NCBI RefSeq assembly: GCF_002161055.1
Contig: NZ_NFLT01000001.1
Coordinates: 62,001-126,000, forward strand
DNA length: 64,000 bases
Source of the DNA: Tyzzerella sp. An114
GTDB taxonomy: Bacteria; Bacillota; Clostridia; Lachnospirales; Anaerotignaceae
Direction of reading: 5' to 3'
A model generated the notes under the pieces. That model did not search any database, was not told the DNA's origin, and saw nothing but the letters and a program-made list of their open reading frames with translations. How positions within the stretch are numbered: the first letter of the stretch is position 1; every line of letters starts with the position of its first letter. Of the stretch, positions 47,302 to 55,593 are shown piece by piece. A program made the translations under genes and the position numbers.

Positions 47302-47991
47302 TCATATCTTCGGATAGACAGCTGTTGAAATAAGCAATTTTTCAGTCTGTAAATATTCCATAAACATCGTTTTCAAATATGCTTTTAAATTCTTTTTATC
47401 AGAATAATTTCTACAAGCAATATGCTGTAAAAATCCCAATATATCTAAACTGCTAACTTCTTTCAATAATTTCTTATCTTCTGAAGAAGATTTATTATAA
47501 AGCTCAGGAATACACCTACAAATAAAATCAACCATATAAATGTTATCTGGCATATTCTCAACAAAATATTCATAATCAATTTGTTCTTTTATTTCCTCTA
47601 ACTTATAATCATATTCAACTTGTTTTTTCGATTTAGAGTTTTCAGAAGAAGTAGTTGATGTATATTCATTTTTTATTTGGCTATTTGGTGAACTTATATT
47701 TTCTGATTTCTTAGAAAGAAAATATATATTACTTTTGTGACCTCCATTTTTTGTACGTTGTTGTTTTTTCTGTATCCACCCCTTTTCACACAAAGAAGAA
47801 ACACACTGTATGACAGTCTTTTTAGAACAGCCAACTTTCTCAGCTATAGTATTATAAGACGGATAGCATGTACGTGTGTCATTATCAGAAAAGGCACACA
47901 AAATACAATAAACTAATTTTTCAAGATAAGTTAATTCTGAATCAAAGAGAACATCTCTTTCCACCATAACAAAAGGTCGTGTTAATTTCAT
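47302..47991 (-). CDS. Replication-type winged-helix protein (DUF6017-like)
   Basis: A 229-aa protein. Residues about 1-85 form a winged helix of the HTH_36 type (TYLEKLVYCILCAFSDND; YPSYNTIAEKVGCSKKTVIQ) as in plasmid initiators. A Ser/Asn-rich linker follows, and the last 90 residues resemble the DUF6017 domain common on Firmicute mobile elements. It likely helps replicate the excised circle. ATG 47991 has GGAGG seven bases upstream, better than ATG 47997. Confidence 0.72.
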   Translation of the reverse strand: MKLTRPFVMVERDVLFDSELTYLEKLVYCILCAFSDNDTRTCYPSYNTIAEKVGCSKKTVIQCVSSLCEKGWIQKKQQRTKNGGHKSNIYFLSKKSENISSPNSQIKNEYTSTTSSENSKSKKQVEYDYKLEEIKEQIDYEYFVENMPDNIYMVDFICRCIPELYNKSSSEDKKLLKEVSSLDILGFLQHIACRNYSDKKNLKAYLKTMFMEYLQTEKLLISTAVYPKI

Positions 47992-48010
47992 AAGCATTCC
48001 TCCAGACAGA

Positions 48011-48056
48011 AAAAGACCATACAGTAAGAGGTTTTACTCTTTCTGTATGGTCTTTT
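48011..48056. terminator. Large hairpin just upstream of the replication-type gene
   Basis: AAAAGACCATACAG and CTGTATGGTCTTTT form a 14-bp stem around an inner AAGAG/CTCTT hairpin. T runs flank both sides, so it can terminate in both directions. On the minus strand it lies right before the ribosome site of the replication-type gene and could act as an attenuator. Confidence 0.75.
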
Positions 48057-48088
48057 GACCTAAGATAGACGATTTAATAAATAATATC

Positions 48089-48108
48089 TGCTAACAAAAT
48101 GCTAACAA
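48089..48108 (+). repeat. Candidate right arm sites for the integrase
   Basis: TGCTAACAAAATGCTAACA contains two GCTAACA words 11 bp apart, in the same orientation as the left pair at 34824. About 150 bp from attR. Confidence 0.6.
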
Positions 48109-48259
48109 AACAATATGAAATCAGCTTTTTTCTATGGTTGGATAAAAGTCTAATTTTCCGCTGTTTTTTGCCTTAAAAGCCAGTATTTTCAAGGGTTTTA
48201 GCTATCACTTATTAACACAAACCAACACATAAAAACACTAGAAACAACTCAATTTTAAA

Positions 48260-48314
48260 GACTCGAAATCAGTTTGTCCGAAAGGGCACGTGGGTTCGAA
48301 TCCCACCGTCTCCG
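48260..48314 (+). pseudogene. 3' half of the host tRNA-Ser(CGA), with attR core
   Basis: GACTCGAAATC (48260-48270, the attR core) is followed by the variable arm, T-arm GTGGGTTCGAATCCCAC, acceptor strand CGTCTCC and discriminator G. It pairs with the 5' half at 34698. No promoter faces it, so it should be silent while the element is present. Confidence 0.93.
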
Positions 48315-48340
48315 TTTTGTGTTTTATATTTTTGTATTTT

Positions 48341-48374
48341 AAAGGTCGCTTATTTTCAAAAAGCGACCTTTTTT
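48341..48374. terminator. Original terminator of the host tRNA-Ser gene
   Basis: AAAGGTCGCTT and AAGCGACCTTTTTT form a stem 26 bp after the tRNA 3' half. It also serves the convergent lipoprotein gene. Confidence 0.85.
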
Positions 48375-48379
48375 AATTA

Positions 48380-49027
48380 TTATTCAGTTTCAATAACAGG
48401 TGGAAATATAGCAACTCCGTTTCTGTAATCATTAATTTCATCAACAATTTTATTTATATCTTTTACCTCATTTTCTGTCAAAATTTTTTCTGAATAATCG
48501 GTATTATATCCAAAATAATATGTATTCCCCTCATAGGTTCCCAACACTTCTATATTATCATAAATCCCCGCAAATATAGTGTAATAATACTCCGCCTGAG
48601 TATTATTTTCAGGCTTACAAAAAACACCGAAAATATCAAAAACAGATTGTTGAGCTGAGTCAATATACTCTTGCTGTTCCTCAACAGTAAAATTTTTTTC
48701 ATTAGCTTTAAGTATTGAAAATATATTATTGCTACTCTCTGTTATATATGATGTTCTAACAAAGTAAGGCGAAACTGTACCACTAACTTTTTTGTCAATT
48801 ATAAATTGTTGAAGGGTTTCTGTAACAGTAATACCTATTCCATATTCCTTAGCTGTCATAGTTTCGCTTTTATCCTCAACATCATACTTTGAATTATTAA
48901 GAGTTATCATATTTTTATCACTGTATAAATTATTTATATATGTATTATCACTAAGTTGTGTTTTGCCATAACTACATCCTGTAAGTGATATAAATATCAA
49001 AATAGCAATACACAATATTTTTTTCAT
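48380..49027 (-). CDS. Lipoprotein of unknown function
   Basis: A 215-aa lipoprotein. From ATG 49027 (GGGGGGAG upstream) it begins MKKILCIAILIFISLTGCSY, a signal peptide ending in the lipobox LTGC. An ATG further upstream would push the signal peptide inside and is rejected. The mature domain has an early Thr/Glu-rich part and a C-terminal YYTIFAGIYDNIEVLGTYEG stretch. I recognise no family. It is the first host gene beyond the element. Confidence 0.65.
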   Translation of the reverse strand: MKKILCIAILIFISLTGCSYGKTQLSDNTYINNLYSDKNMITLNNSKYDVEDKSETMTAKEYGIGITVTETLQQFIIDKKVSGTVSPYFVRTSYITESSNNIFSILKANEKNFTVEEQQEYIDSAQQSVFDIFGVFCKPENNTQAEYYYTIFAGIYDNIEVLGTYEGNTYYFGYNTDYSEKILTENEVKDINKIVDEINDYRNGVAIFPPVIETE

Positions 49028-49118
49028 AAACTCTCCCCCCTTTAATTTATATAATATTATAACCAATAATATTAATATTGCAAAATTTTTTATATTAAAA
49101 TAATGTTAAAATAAAAAA

Positions 49119-49146
49119 GTGCAGACAAATGTCTGCACAATTTTTT
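49119..49146 (-). terminator. Terminator after the PepSY protein gene
   Basis: GTGCAGAC and GTCTGCAC form an 8-bp stem with T-rich flanks just past the stop codon at 49158. Confidence 0.75.
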
Positions 49147-49157
49147 AATACATTTAA

Positions 49158-50609
49158 TTAATCATCATAATCTGCTTCCCACTCAATTATTGTTCCATTT
49201 GTGGCATTAACTTTAAATTCATATTCCATATTGCCCTTACGGATTTCACCTTCATAAACAGCTTTGCCGTCATCGTAATCAAATTCAATTTCTTTAACTG
49301 TTCCACCAGGAACTTTTGCAAGAACTATGCTTTTAATTTCATCATAAGTTTTATAAGATGTACTACTTACAGTATAATAATCGTCATAGTCGTCATCATA
49401 ATAGTCATCATCATATTTATCATCATAATCATCATGCCAATCATCATATCCGTCAACGTCCCAATCTGTAATATTTCCTGTAACAGCATCTATCTCAAAA
49501 TCATACTCAAAATTTTCTTTATACATTTCACCTTCATATACAGCTCTGCCGTCATCATATTCAAATTTGATTTTTGTTATATTTGCATTAGGTACTTTTC
49601 CAAGGGCTATTGATTTTGCTTTCTCTAAAGTTATATATTTTGTTGAACTGTTTTCAACAGCACCTTTTTCCCAAGATATAATATTACCTGTTATAGCATT
49701 TATTGAAAATGTATAATTAACACTATCTTTTTCAACTACACCATAATAAACAGAATTTTCATCATCAAAATTAAAGTTTATTGTTTTTATATTGCCATTA
49801 GGAAGTTTTTTAGCAACAATATTTCTTGCTTCACTATAAGTAATATACTGTGTATAATTATTATTTCCATAATTTATATCATCGTCATAATCATCTTCAA
49901 TGCCTTTCCAGAGTATATTTCCGTTTTGTCCATCTACTACAACAACATATTCAATATTGTTTGTTGGATAAAAAAGTTCAACCTCATAATATATTGAACC
50001 ATTATTATGTTCAAGATTTATATCTTTAACAACTGAATTAGGTAAAACTTTTAAAACAGCATTTTTTGCCTCTGAAAATGTTATTATATTTCCTATGCCT
50101 TTTACAATATTTATATCTCTCTCAATAATAACTCCTGTTGACGGATTTATTTTATATTCTCCATAAGCATCATTTGATTTAAACTCAACTTCATATTTAT
50201 ATTTTTTGTCATCATCATCAAAATCTGTTTTTGTGGAAAGTATTGTTGCATTAGGCCATTCAGATTTTACTATTTCCATAGCCTTTTCTTTTGTTATTTT
50301 AACATTAGCATCTCCATCATCATAAATTTTTTCTGTATCTATTGAAGTTATGCTTTTTGTATTTTTATTAACTTCTATTTCATGGTATTCATAATTTTTT
50401 TCATCATAGAAACGAACTTCAAAATCTTCATAATCATTTTCTGTAAACATATGAACACTAGTTTCAGATAATTTATAAGGAATTTGTTCCTTTGCAATTT
50501 TTAATGCCTCATCAGCTGTGAGAGAGGAGCTTTCACCAAAAACATGGTAAGAACCAAAAGCTGTAATAATTAATGTTGTAGCTAAAGCTATTGATAATAA
50601 TTTTTTCAT
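49158..50609 (-). CDS. Secreted protein with six PepSY repeats
   Basis: A 483-aa exported protein with a signal peptide (residues 1-25). The rest is six PepSY-like units of about 65 residues, each with an (S/K)(E/A)A(K/R)xIxxxxxP helix, then YxxExxxxxxxYxFxINxxTGxIxxW strands. The last two are most alike (KIKFEYDDGRAVYEGEM and EIEFDYDDGKAVYEGEI). Between units 5 and 6 lies a linker of Asp and Tyr only with one His and Lys pair (DDYDDKYDDDYYDDDYDD). PepSY domains are linked to inhibition of proteases or sensing at the cell surface. It lies next to a two-component system. Confidence 0.85.
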   Translation of the reverse strand: MKKLLSIALATTLIITAFGSYHVFGESSSLTADEALKIAKEQIPYKLSETSVHMFTENDYEDFEVRFYDEKNYEYHEIEVNKNTKSITSIDTEKIYDDGDANVKITKEKAMEIVKSEWPNATILSTKTDFDDDDKKYKYEVEFKSNDAYGEYKINPSTGVIIERDINIVKGIGNIITFSEAKNAVLKVLPNSVVKDINLEHNNGSIYYEVELFYPTNNIEYVVVVDGQNGNILWKGIEDDYDDDINYGNNNYTQYITYSEARNIVAKKLPNGNIKTINFNFDDENSVYYGVVEKDSVNYTFSINAITGNIISWEKGAVENSSTKYITLEKAKSIALGKVPNANITKIKFEYDDGRAVYEGEMYKENFEYDFEIDAVTGNITDWDVDGYDDWHDDYDDKYDDDYYDDDYDDYYTVSSTSYKTYDEIKSIVLAKVPGGTVKEIEFDYDDGKAVYEGEIRKGNMEYEFKVNATNGTIIEWEADYDD

Positions 50610-50707
50610 AATATATACCCCCTTAATGGATTAATTTTTTCAACCTTTATTGTAATTTGAGTATATATTTGAAATATTAAAGGAACATTAAAAAATAAAT
50701 TAATATT

Positions 50708-52066
50708 TTAATTTTTAATATCAATAGGTATTTTAACTGTAAACTGACTTCCTATGCCAAAAACACTATCAACAGAAACATTTCCCCCATGTATTTGAGC
50801 TATCCATTTAACCATTGATAAGCCTAAACCTGTACCTTCTCCACTTCTTGATGTATCAACCCTATAAAATCTATTCCATATATCTTCCAAGTTTTCTTTT
50901 TTTATGCCTATACCTGTGTCACTTACATTTATAATAACAAAGTCATCATCACAATCTAATGAAAGTTTAACACTTCCTGAAGGCTTATTATATCTTATAC
51001 CATTAGAAATAAGATTTGTTATAAGTCTAGCAATTAAAACTTCATCACAGACAGCATAGACATCTTTTTTAATATCACTTTCGCATTTTATACCTGCTTT
51101 CTCTGCCATAACCTCCATATCAAGTATTATCATTTCACACAAACTTGTAATATCTGTTTTCTCCATATGAGGTTTAAACTTTCCATTTTCCGCTCTAACA
51201 AACATTAAAAGTTGAGAAACCATATCAGACATTCTTTTTGAATTTTTTAATACAGCCTCCCAAGCCTCCTCCTTCTCATCATTAGAGGCTTTTCCAGAGA
51301 GAGCATACTCACACTGTGAAATCATAACAGCAATAGGTGTTCTAAGTTCGTGGGATACATCTGAAGTAAACTGTTTTTCAGTTTCAAAGGATTGTTGTAA
51401 TCTCGATAACATATCATTCATTGTTCTTACAAGGTGGGAAAGTTCATCCTTTGAATTCATGTTTTCAATTTTTATACGACTTGAAAGGTCATTTCCAGAG
51501 TTTATTGTGTCGGCAGTCTCAGCAATATTTTTTATAGGTTCAAAAGCCTTTTTTGTTATTTTAAATCCTCCAAAAGCTATGATAAATACAAACACAGGAA
51601 GTATTGCCAATGCTGCAAAACTCATATAACTTAAAGTCTGTCTTGTGCCTGACATTGACACTATTCCCCTTACCCAAAAATTTGTATTTTCTTTAGCAGC
51701 AAAAAGGTCATATACAAGCCATTTTTCTCCTATACTATCAACAATCTTAACTGTTTGGTCCTCAAGGAGAGAGTCCACTTGTATACCTTTATTCACTCTA
51801 GGTGCAATTAAATAACCGTCTATATCATATATAAAAAGAGACACACCATTATTATAAAAATCCATATCAGTATCCATAACACCATTATGAAAATTTACAT
51901 TTTGTACTGTATCGGTAACTATATCAATAACTTTTTCTTGAAGTTGTTTTTTTGAAAATTGTTGTGAAAAAGATATTAAAAAAACTACAACAAGACTTGT
52001 TATTATAAGCATTGAAAAAGTATACCACATTGTAACTCTTGCTTTTATTGACAAAAATTTTTTCAT
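50708..52066 (-). CDS. Sensor histidine kinase
   Basis: A 452-aa membrane kinase. Transmembrane segments at about 12-33 and 148-170 enclose an extracellular sensor domain of about 115 residues. Then come a HAMP domain, the phospho-acceptor block DVSHELRTPIAVM (His239), and the ATPase domain with NLISNGIRYN, DTGIGI and GTGLGLSMVKW. The start codon overlaps the stop of the response-regulator gene by 4 bp (ATGA), so the two are translationally coupled. The neighbouring PepSY protein is a likely target or sensor partner. Confidence 0.95.
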   Translation of the reverse strand: MKKFLSIKARVTMWYTFSMLIITSLVVVFLISFSQQFSKKQLQEKVIDIVTDTVQNVNFHNGVMDTDMDFYNNGVSLFIYDIDGYLIAPRVNKGIQVDSLLEDQTVKIVDSIGEKWLVYDLFAAKENTNFWVRGIVSMSGTRQTLSYMSFAALAILPVFVFIIAFGGFKITKKAFEPIKNIAETADTINSGNDLSSRIKIENMNSKDELSHLVRTMNDMLSRLQQSFETEKQFTSDVSHELRTPIAVMISQCEYALSGKASNDEKEEAWEAVLKNSKRMSDMVSQLLMFVRAENGKFKPHMEKTDITSLCEMIILDMEVMAEKAGIKCESDIKKDVYAVCDEVLIARLITNLISNGIRYNKPSGSVKLSLDCDDDFVIINVSDTGIGIKKENLEDIWNRFYRVDTSRSGEGTGLGLSMVKWIAQIHGGNVSVDSVFGIGSQFTVKIPIDIKN

Positions 52067-52737
52067 AAAACCTCCCTTATGGTATATCCCATACCTCTTA
52101 TAGTATGTATAAGTTTTACTTCAAAAGGCTCATCAATTTTCTTTCTCAAATATCTTATATATACATCAACTATATTACTTCCACCTTCAAAGCCATAATC
52201 CCAAACATGATTTTCAAGCTGTCCCCTTGACAATACAGCCCCTTTATTTCTCATAAGATATTCCAAAAGTGAAAATTCTTTGGCAGAAAGTACAATCTCT
52301 TTTCCTCCTCTTGACACTTTTTTTGTAGAAAGCTCTATTATAAGGTCTGCAACTTTTAAAACATCAGTTTTTTCAGTTGAATTTCGTCTTAAAAGGGCTC
52401 TTATTCTAGCTATAAGCTCATCATAGGCAAAAGGTTTTATTAAATAATCATCAGCACCAGAATTAAGTCCTTCAACTCTGTCACTTATAGAGTCTTTAGC
52501 TGTCAAAAGCAAGACAGGTATAGCATTTCCCCTTGCTCTCAATGTTTTTAAAACAGTCAAACCATCAATTTTAGGCATCATTATATCAAGAACAGCCATA
52601 TCATATTTTGTATTTTCTATATAATAGAGAGCGTCCTCTCCATTTTCACAACCGTCAACACCAAAGCCGTCAGATTTAAGTCTTTTAACAGTAATTTCAA
52701 GAAGGTCTCTTTCATCCTCCGCAACTAAAATTCTCAA
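52063..52737 (-). CDS. OmpR/PhoB-family response regulator
   Basis: A 224-aa regulator: receiver domain with acidic pocket (VAEDE) and phospho-acceptor Asp51 in AVLDIMMPK, Thr and Lys switch residues (LLLTAKD, YLIKPFA), then an OmpR-type winged helix (ILSAKEFSLLEYLMRNKGAV, IVDVYIRYLRKKID). The start is TTG 52737, with AAAGGAGG seven bases upstream; the ATG 30 bases further up is not used. It is transcribed away from the lipoprotein gene at 52814, so one short region holds both promoters. Confidence 0.95.
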   Translation of the reverse strand: MRILVAEDERDLLEITVKRLKSDGFGVDGCENGEDALYYIENTKYDMAVLDIMMPKIDGLTVLKTLRARGNAIPVLLLTAKDSISDRVEGLNSGADDYLIKPFAYDELIARIRALLRRNSTEKTDVLKVADLIIELSTKKVSRGGKEIVLSAKEFSLLEYLMRNKGAVLSRGQLENHVWDYGFEGGSNIVDVYIRYLRKKIDEPFEVKLIHTIRGMGYTIREVL

Positions 52738-52813
52738 AAAAATTCCTCCTTTTAATGTTTTTCTCATATTTTAATTGTATAATAATTAAAAAGGTTTATA
52801 GGAGGATTTTATC

Positions 52814-53524
52814 ATGAAAGGATATTTATTAACAAGTATAACAATATTACTTCTCATTACAGGTTGTCAAAATTCCAGCGGAACTAAAATGACTCAAAAA
52901 ATATCTGAAAATAGTCTTATATCATCACAGGAAAATAATGAAAATACAACAGATACATCCAATACATCTAACACAGATGATACAATAAATACATCTGATA
53001 CTTCTAATACTTCTAATACATCTAACACAAACAATACAACAAACACACAAAATACCCAGAACACTTCATCAGAAACACAACAAAATAAATCATATGAAGA
53101 TGTAAAAGCTGAAAAAAATGCTGTGGAAGCTGAAATTGATGCTCTTGAAGCTGATTATAGAGTTGGTAAAATAGGTACAGATGAATTTAAAAATGCAAAA
53201 AAAGAATTGGAAATTAAAAAAGATGCCTTAGATGATATGGAAGATGATATTGAAGACCATATGGAAGAAAATTACTCTCAAAATAACAACTTTGTTTTAG
53301 GAACAACAGTTGAAGAACTTTTAAATCAAAAAAGACAGATAGAAATAGAAGAAGAATATCTTGATGACCAAGAAGATATTATTGAAAATGAATATAAAGC
53401 TGGAAAAATAACAAGAGATGAGTTTGTGGAAAAACAAAAACAAATATCAACAAGAGATGAGGAACTTGATGTTCTTGATGACATGGTTGATGATGCTCTT
53501 GATAGATTAGGCTATGACGATTAA
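52814..53524 (+). CDS. Lipoprotein with Asn/Thr-rich linker and two SHOCT-like motifs
   Basis: A 236-aa lipoprotein with lipobox ITGC (Cys18). Residues about 35-95 are a low-complexity Asn-Thr-Ser linker (repeats of NTSNTSNT). The mature end has acidic, coiled-coil-like helices and two SHOCT-like units: LEADYRVGKIGTDEFKNAKK and IENEYKAGKITRDEFVEKQK. SHOCT motifs are short helical units seen in diverse proteins. It is divergent from the two-component system, with the promoters in 76 bp, so it is probably a member of that regulon. Confidence 0.65.
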   Translation: MKGYLLTSITILLLITGCQNSSGTKMTQKISENSLISSQENNENTTDTSNTSNTDDTINTSDTSNTSNTSNTNNTTNTQNTQNTSSETQQNKSYEDVKAEKNAVEAEIDALEADYRVGKIGTDEFKNAKKELEIKKDALDDMEDDIEDHMEENYSQNNNFVLGTTVEELLNQKRQIEIEEEYLDDQEDIIENEYKAGKITRDEFVEKQKQISTRDEELDVLDDMVDDALDRLGYDD

Positions 53525-53534
53525 ACATAAAAGT

Positions 53535-53564
53535 AAAAAAGGTGTCCAAAAAGACACCTTTTTT
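53535..53564. terminator. Bidirectional terminator
   Basis: AAAAAAGGTGTC and GACACCTTTTTT form a 12-bp stem between two convergent genes. Confidence 0.87.
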
Positions 53565-53569
53565 ATATA

Positions 53570-55507
53570 TTAAGCTATAAACATTCTAAGGAAAAGTTCA
53601 AAGCCATCTTTAAGAGCTTTTTCAGCATCTCTCACATAATCACTGTCACCTATTATTGAATAAGATATTCTTTCATTCATAAGTTCTTCTGCAATAGTTG
53701 AACTTACAGGCTCAGAACCTGTTGCAATTATAATATTATCGTATTCAATCTCTTTATCATTAGAAAGAACTATACTATTTTCTTTAACTTCAATAACTTC
53801 AGTATCTGTAAACATTTTAACATCATTATTCAATAAGCCATTTATAACAGTTTCTCTTGTTGAATTAAGCTCAAAGCCAAGAATTGGAAGTTTTTCAATT
53901 ATAGTTATATCTGGCTTTTTATACATATCTGACAAAGGTATATCAGTATATTTTGATAAAACATCTATGTTTTCATCACAGATACAACATTTATCATTTA
54001 TAAACTCCGCCAATTCAAGACCGAGAGAACCTCCACCTATAATTACAGTTTTACCTCTCTTTATATTTTCAATAACTTTGTTTGAACCAAAGAAAACATC
54101 TTTTGCAAGTATATATTTTTTATCCTTAAAAACATCAGGAACAACAGGAACACTTCCCATAGCCAAAACAACAAAATAAGGCTCATAGGATTTTATTTTC
54201 TCAAAATCTGCAAAAGTATCATAAACAATATTAACATCAAGGGCTTTAAGGTCATTTTCAAGATTTTCTATAAATTTAAAAATATCATCTTTTTTAGGTG
54301 GAAGACCTGCCATATTAAGCTGACCTCCCAAACGACTTTCATTTGTTATAAGTATTGTTTTGTATCCTCTCTCAGCAGATTTTTTAGCTGCCATCATTCC
54401 CGCAGGGCCTCCACCGACAACTACAATTTTCTTTGCTGTTGCAATTCTTCTGTGAGTATTTTCAATATACTCAAAACCAGCTTCAGGGTTATATGAACAG
54501 TAAAGCTCCTCACCTCTCATAATACTTTCAATACATTTATTACAGCCTTGACAGACATTATAAGTTTTCTTTTCCAAAATCTTTATAGCTATATCATAGT
54601 CAGCCAAAAAGCTTTTACCAATAGCTAAAAAGTCTGTCATAGTGTTTTCAATCATTTTTTCACCCATTGTTACACTATTTAATCTTCCCTCTGTTATAAC
54701 AGGAATATTTAAGTTTCTCTTTATACTGTCTGAAATAGCTCCAATTGTTTCAAAAGGCACAAAATATGTTTCACAAGGCACTTTTGAATTATACCAACCA
54801 CCTGAAACTTTTACAGCATTTATAAGACCTTCTTTTTCAGCCTTTTCACAGAGTTTAACCATATCAGAAACAGTATATCCGCCCTCTGTCATTTGTGCAC
54901 CTGACACACTCAATATAACAGGTATTTCAGCCCCAACAGCCTCTCTGACAGATTTCATAACATTAAATACTATATTTACTCTATTATCAAAAGAGTCTCC
55001 ATACTGGTCATCTCTGTCATTTGTAATAGGTGATATAAATTCTGATAATAAAAATCCTTTTCCTGCCTCTATCTCTAAAGCATCAGCACCATTTTCAACA
55101 GAAATTTCAGCCGCTTTTTTAAAACTTTCAACTATATGTTTTATATCTTCAACAGACATATTTTTTGGAATAAATTCTTCTCTTTTTTCTCCCTGAAAAG
55201 TTGAACCACTTCCATAATGAAAAAGTTGTACAATATGTTTACATTCATATTCTTTAAGCATATTTGACATTTTATTACAAAAAACATCAAAGCCTTCACC
55301 ATTAAAAGGCATATTATTAAAACTACCTTCTTTATTAACAGCACATATTGTAGTTATAGCAGCAGCTCCACCCTTTGCCCTTTTTTTATAAAATTCAGAA
55401 ACTTTATCTGAAAATTCATTATCAATAACAAAACCTGTGTTTAACGCTGACATTATAAGTCTGTTTTTAAATTCTTTTCCGTTAATTTTAAAAGGTGTGA
55501 ATATCAT
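53570..55507 (-). CDS. Old yellow enzyme / 2,4-dienoyl-CoA reductase-type flavoprotein
   Basis: A 645-aa NADH:flavin oxidoreductase of the FadH type. Residues about 1-320 form the FMN TIM barrel (FTPFKINGKEFKNRLIMSAL). A [4Fe-4S] cluster is bound by CQGCNKCIESI with a further CSYNP cysteine near 325-345. From about 365 a FAD/NAD half follows with VVVGGGPAGMMAAKK and a second Rossmann loop, VIIGGGSLGLELAEF. Family members reduce enoates or enoyl-CoAs. Its place next to the acrylate pathway is suggestive, but the substrate cannot be told from sequence. Confidence 0.88.
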   Translation of the reverse strand: MIFTPFKINGKEFKNRLIMSALNTGFVIDNEFSDKVSEFYKKRAKGGAAAITTICAVNKEGSFNNMPFNGEGFDVFCNKMSNMLKEYECKHIVQLFHYGSGSTFQGEKREEFIPKNMSVEDIKHIVESFKKAAEISVENGADALEIEAGKGFLLSEFISPITNDRDDQYGDSFDNRVNIVFNVMKSVREAVGAEIPVILSVSGAQMTEGGYTVSDMVKLCEKAEKEGLINAVKVSGGWYNSKVPCETYFVPFETIGAISDSIKRNLNIPVITEGRLNSVTMGEKMIENTMTDFLAIGKSFLADYDIAIKILEKKTYNVCQGCNKCIESIMRGEELYCSYNPEAGFEYIENTHRRIATAKKIVVVGGGPAGMMAAKKSAERGYKTILITNESRLGGQLNMAGLPPKKDDIFKFIENLENDLKALDVNIVYDTFADFEKIKSYEPYFVVLAMGSVPVVPDVFKDKKYILAKDVFFGSNKVIENIKRGKTVIIGGGSLGLELAEFINDKCCICDENIDVLSKYTDIPLSDMYKKPDITIIEKLPILGFELNSTRETVINGLLNNDVKMFTDTEVIEVKENSIVLSNDKEIEYDNIIIATGSEPVSSTIAEELMNERISYSIIGDSDYVRDAEKALKDGFELFLRMFIA

Positions 55508-55593
55508 AAATCTTTACTCCTTTATTGATAAATTATGCTGATTAAAGCATAACATAATTAAAGAATAAAATCTATGAAATACACACCTATAAA

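Noticed and set aside
54642-55196. 184-aa plus-strand frame in the flavoprotein gene
   Set aside because: Antisense to conserved TIM-barrel sequence; no family features.
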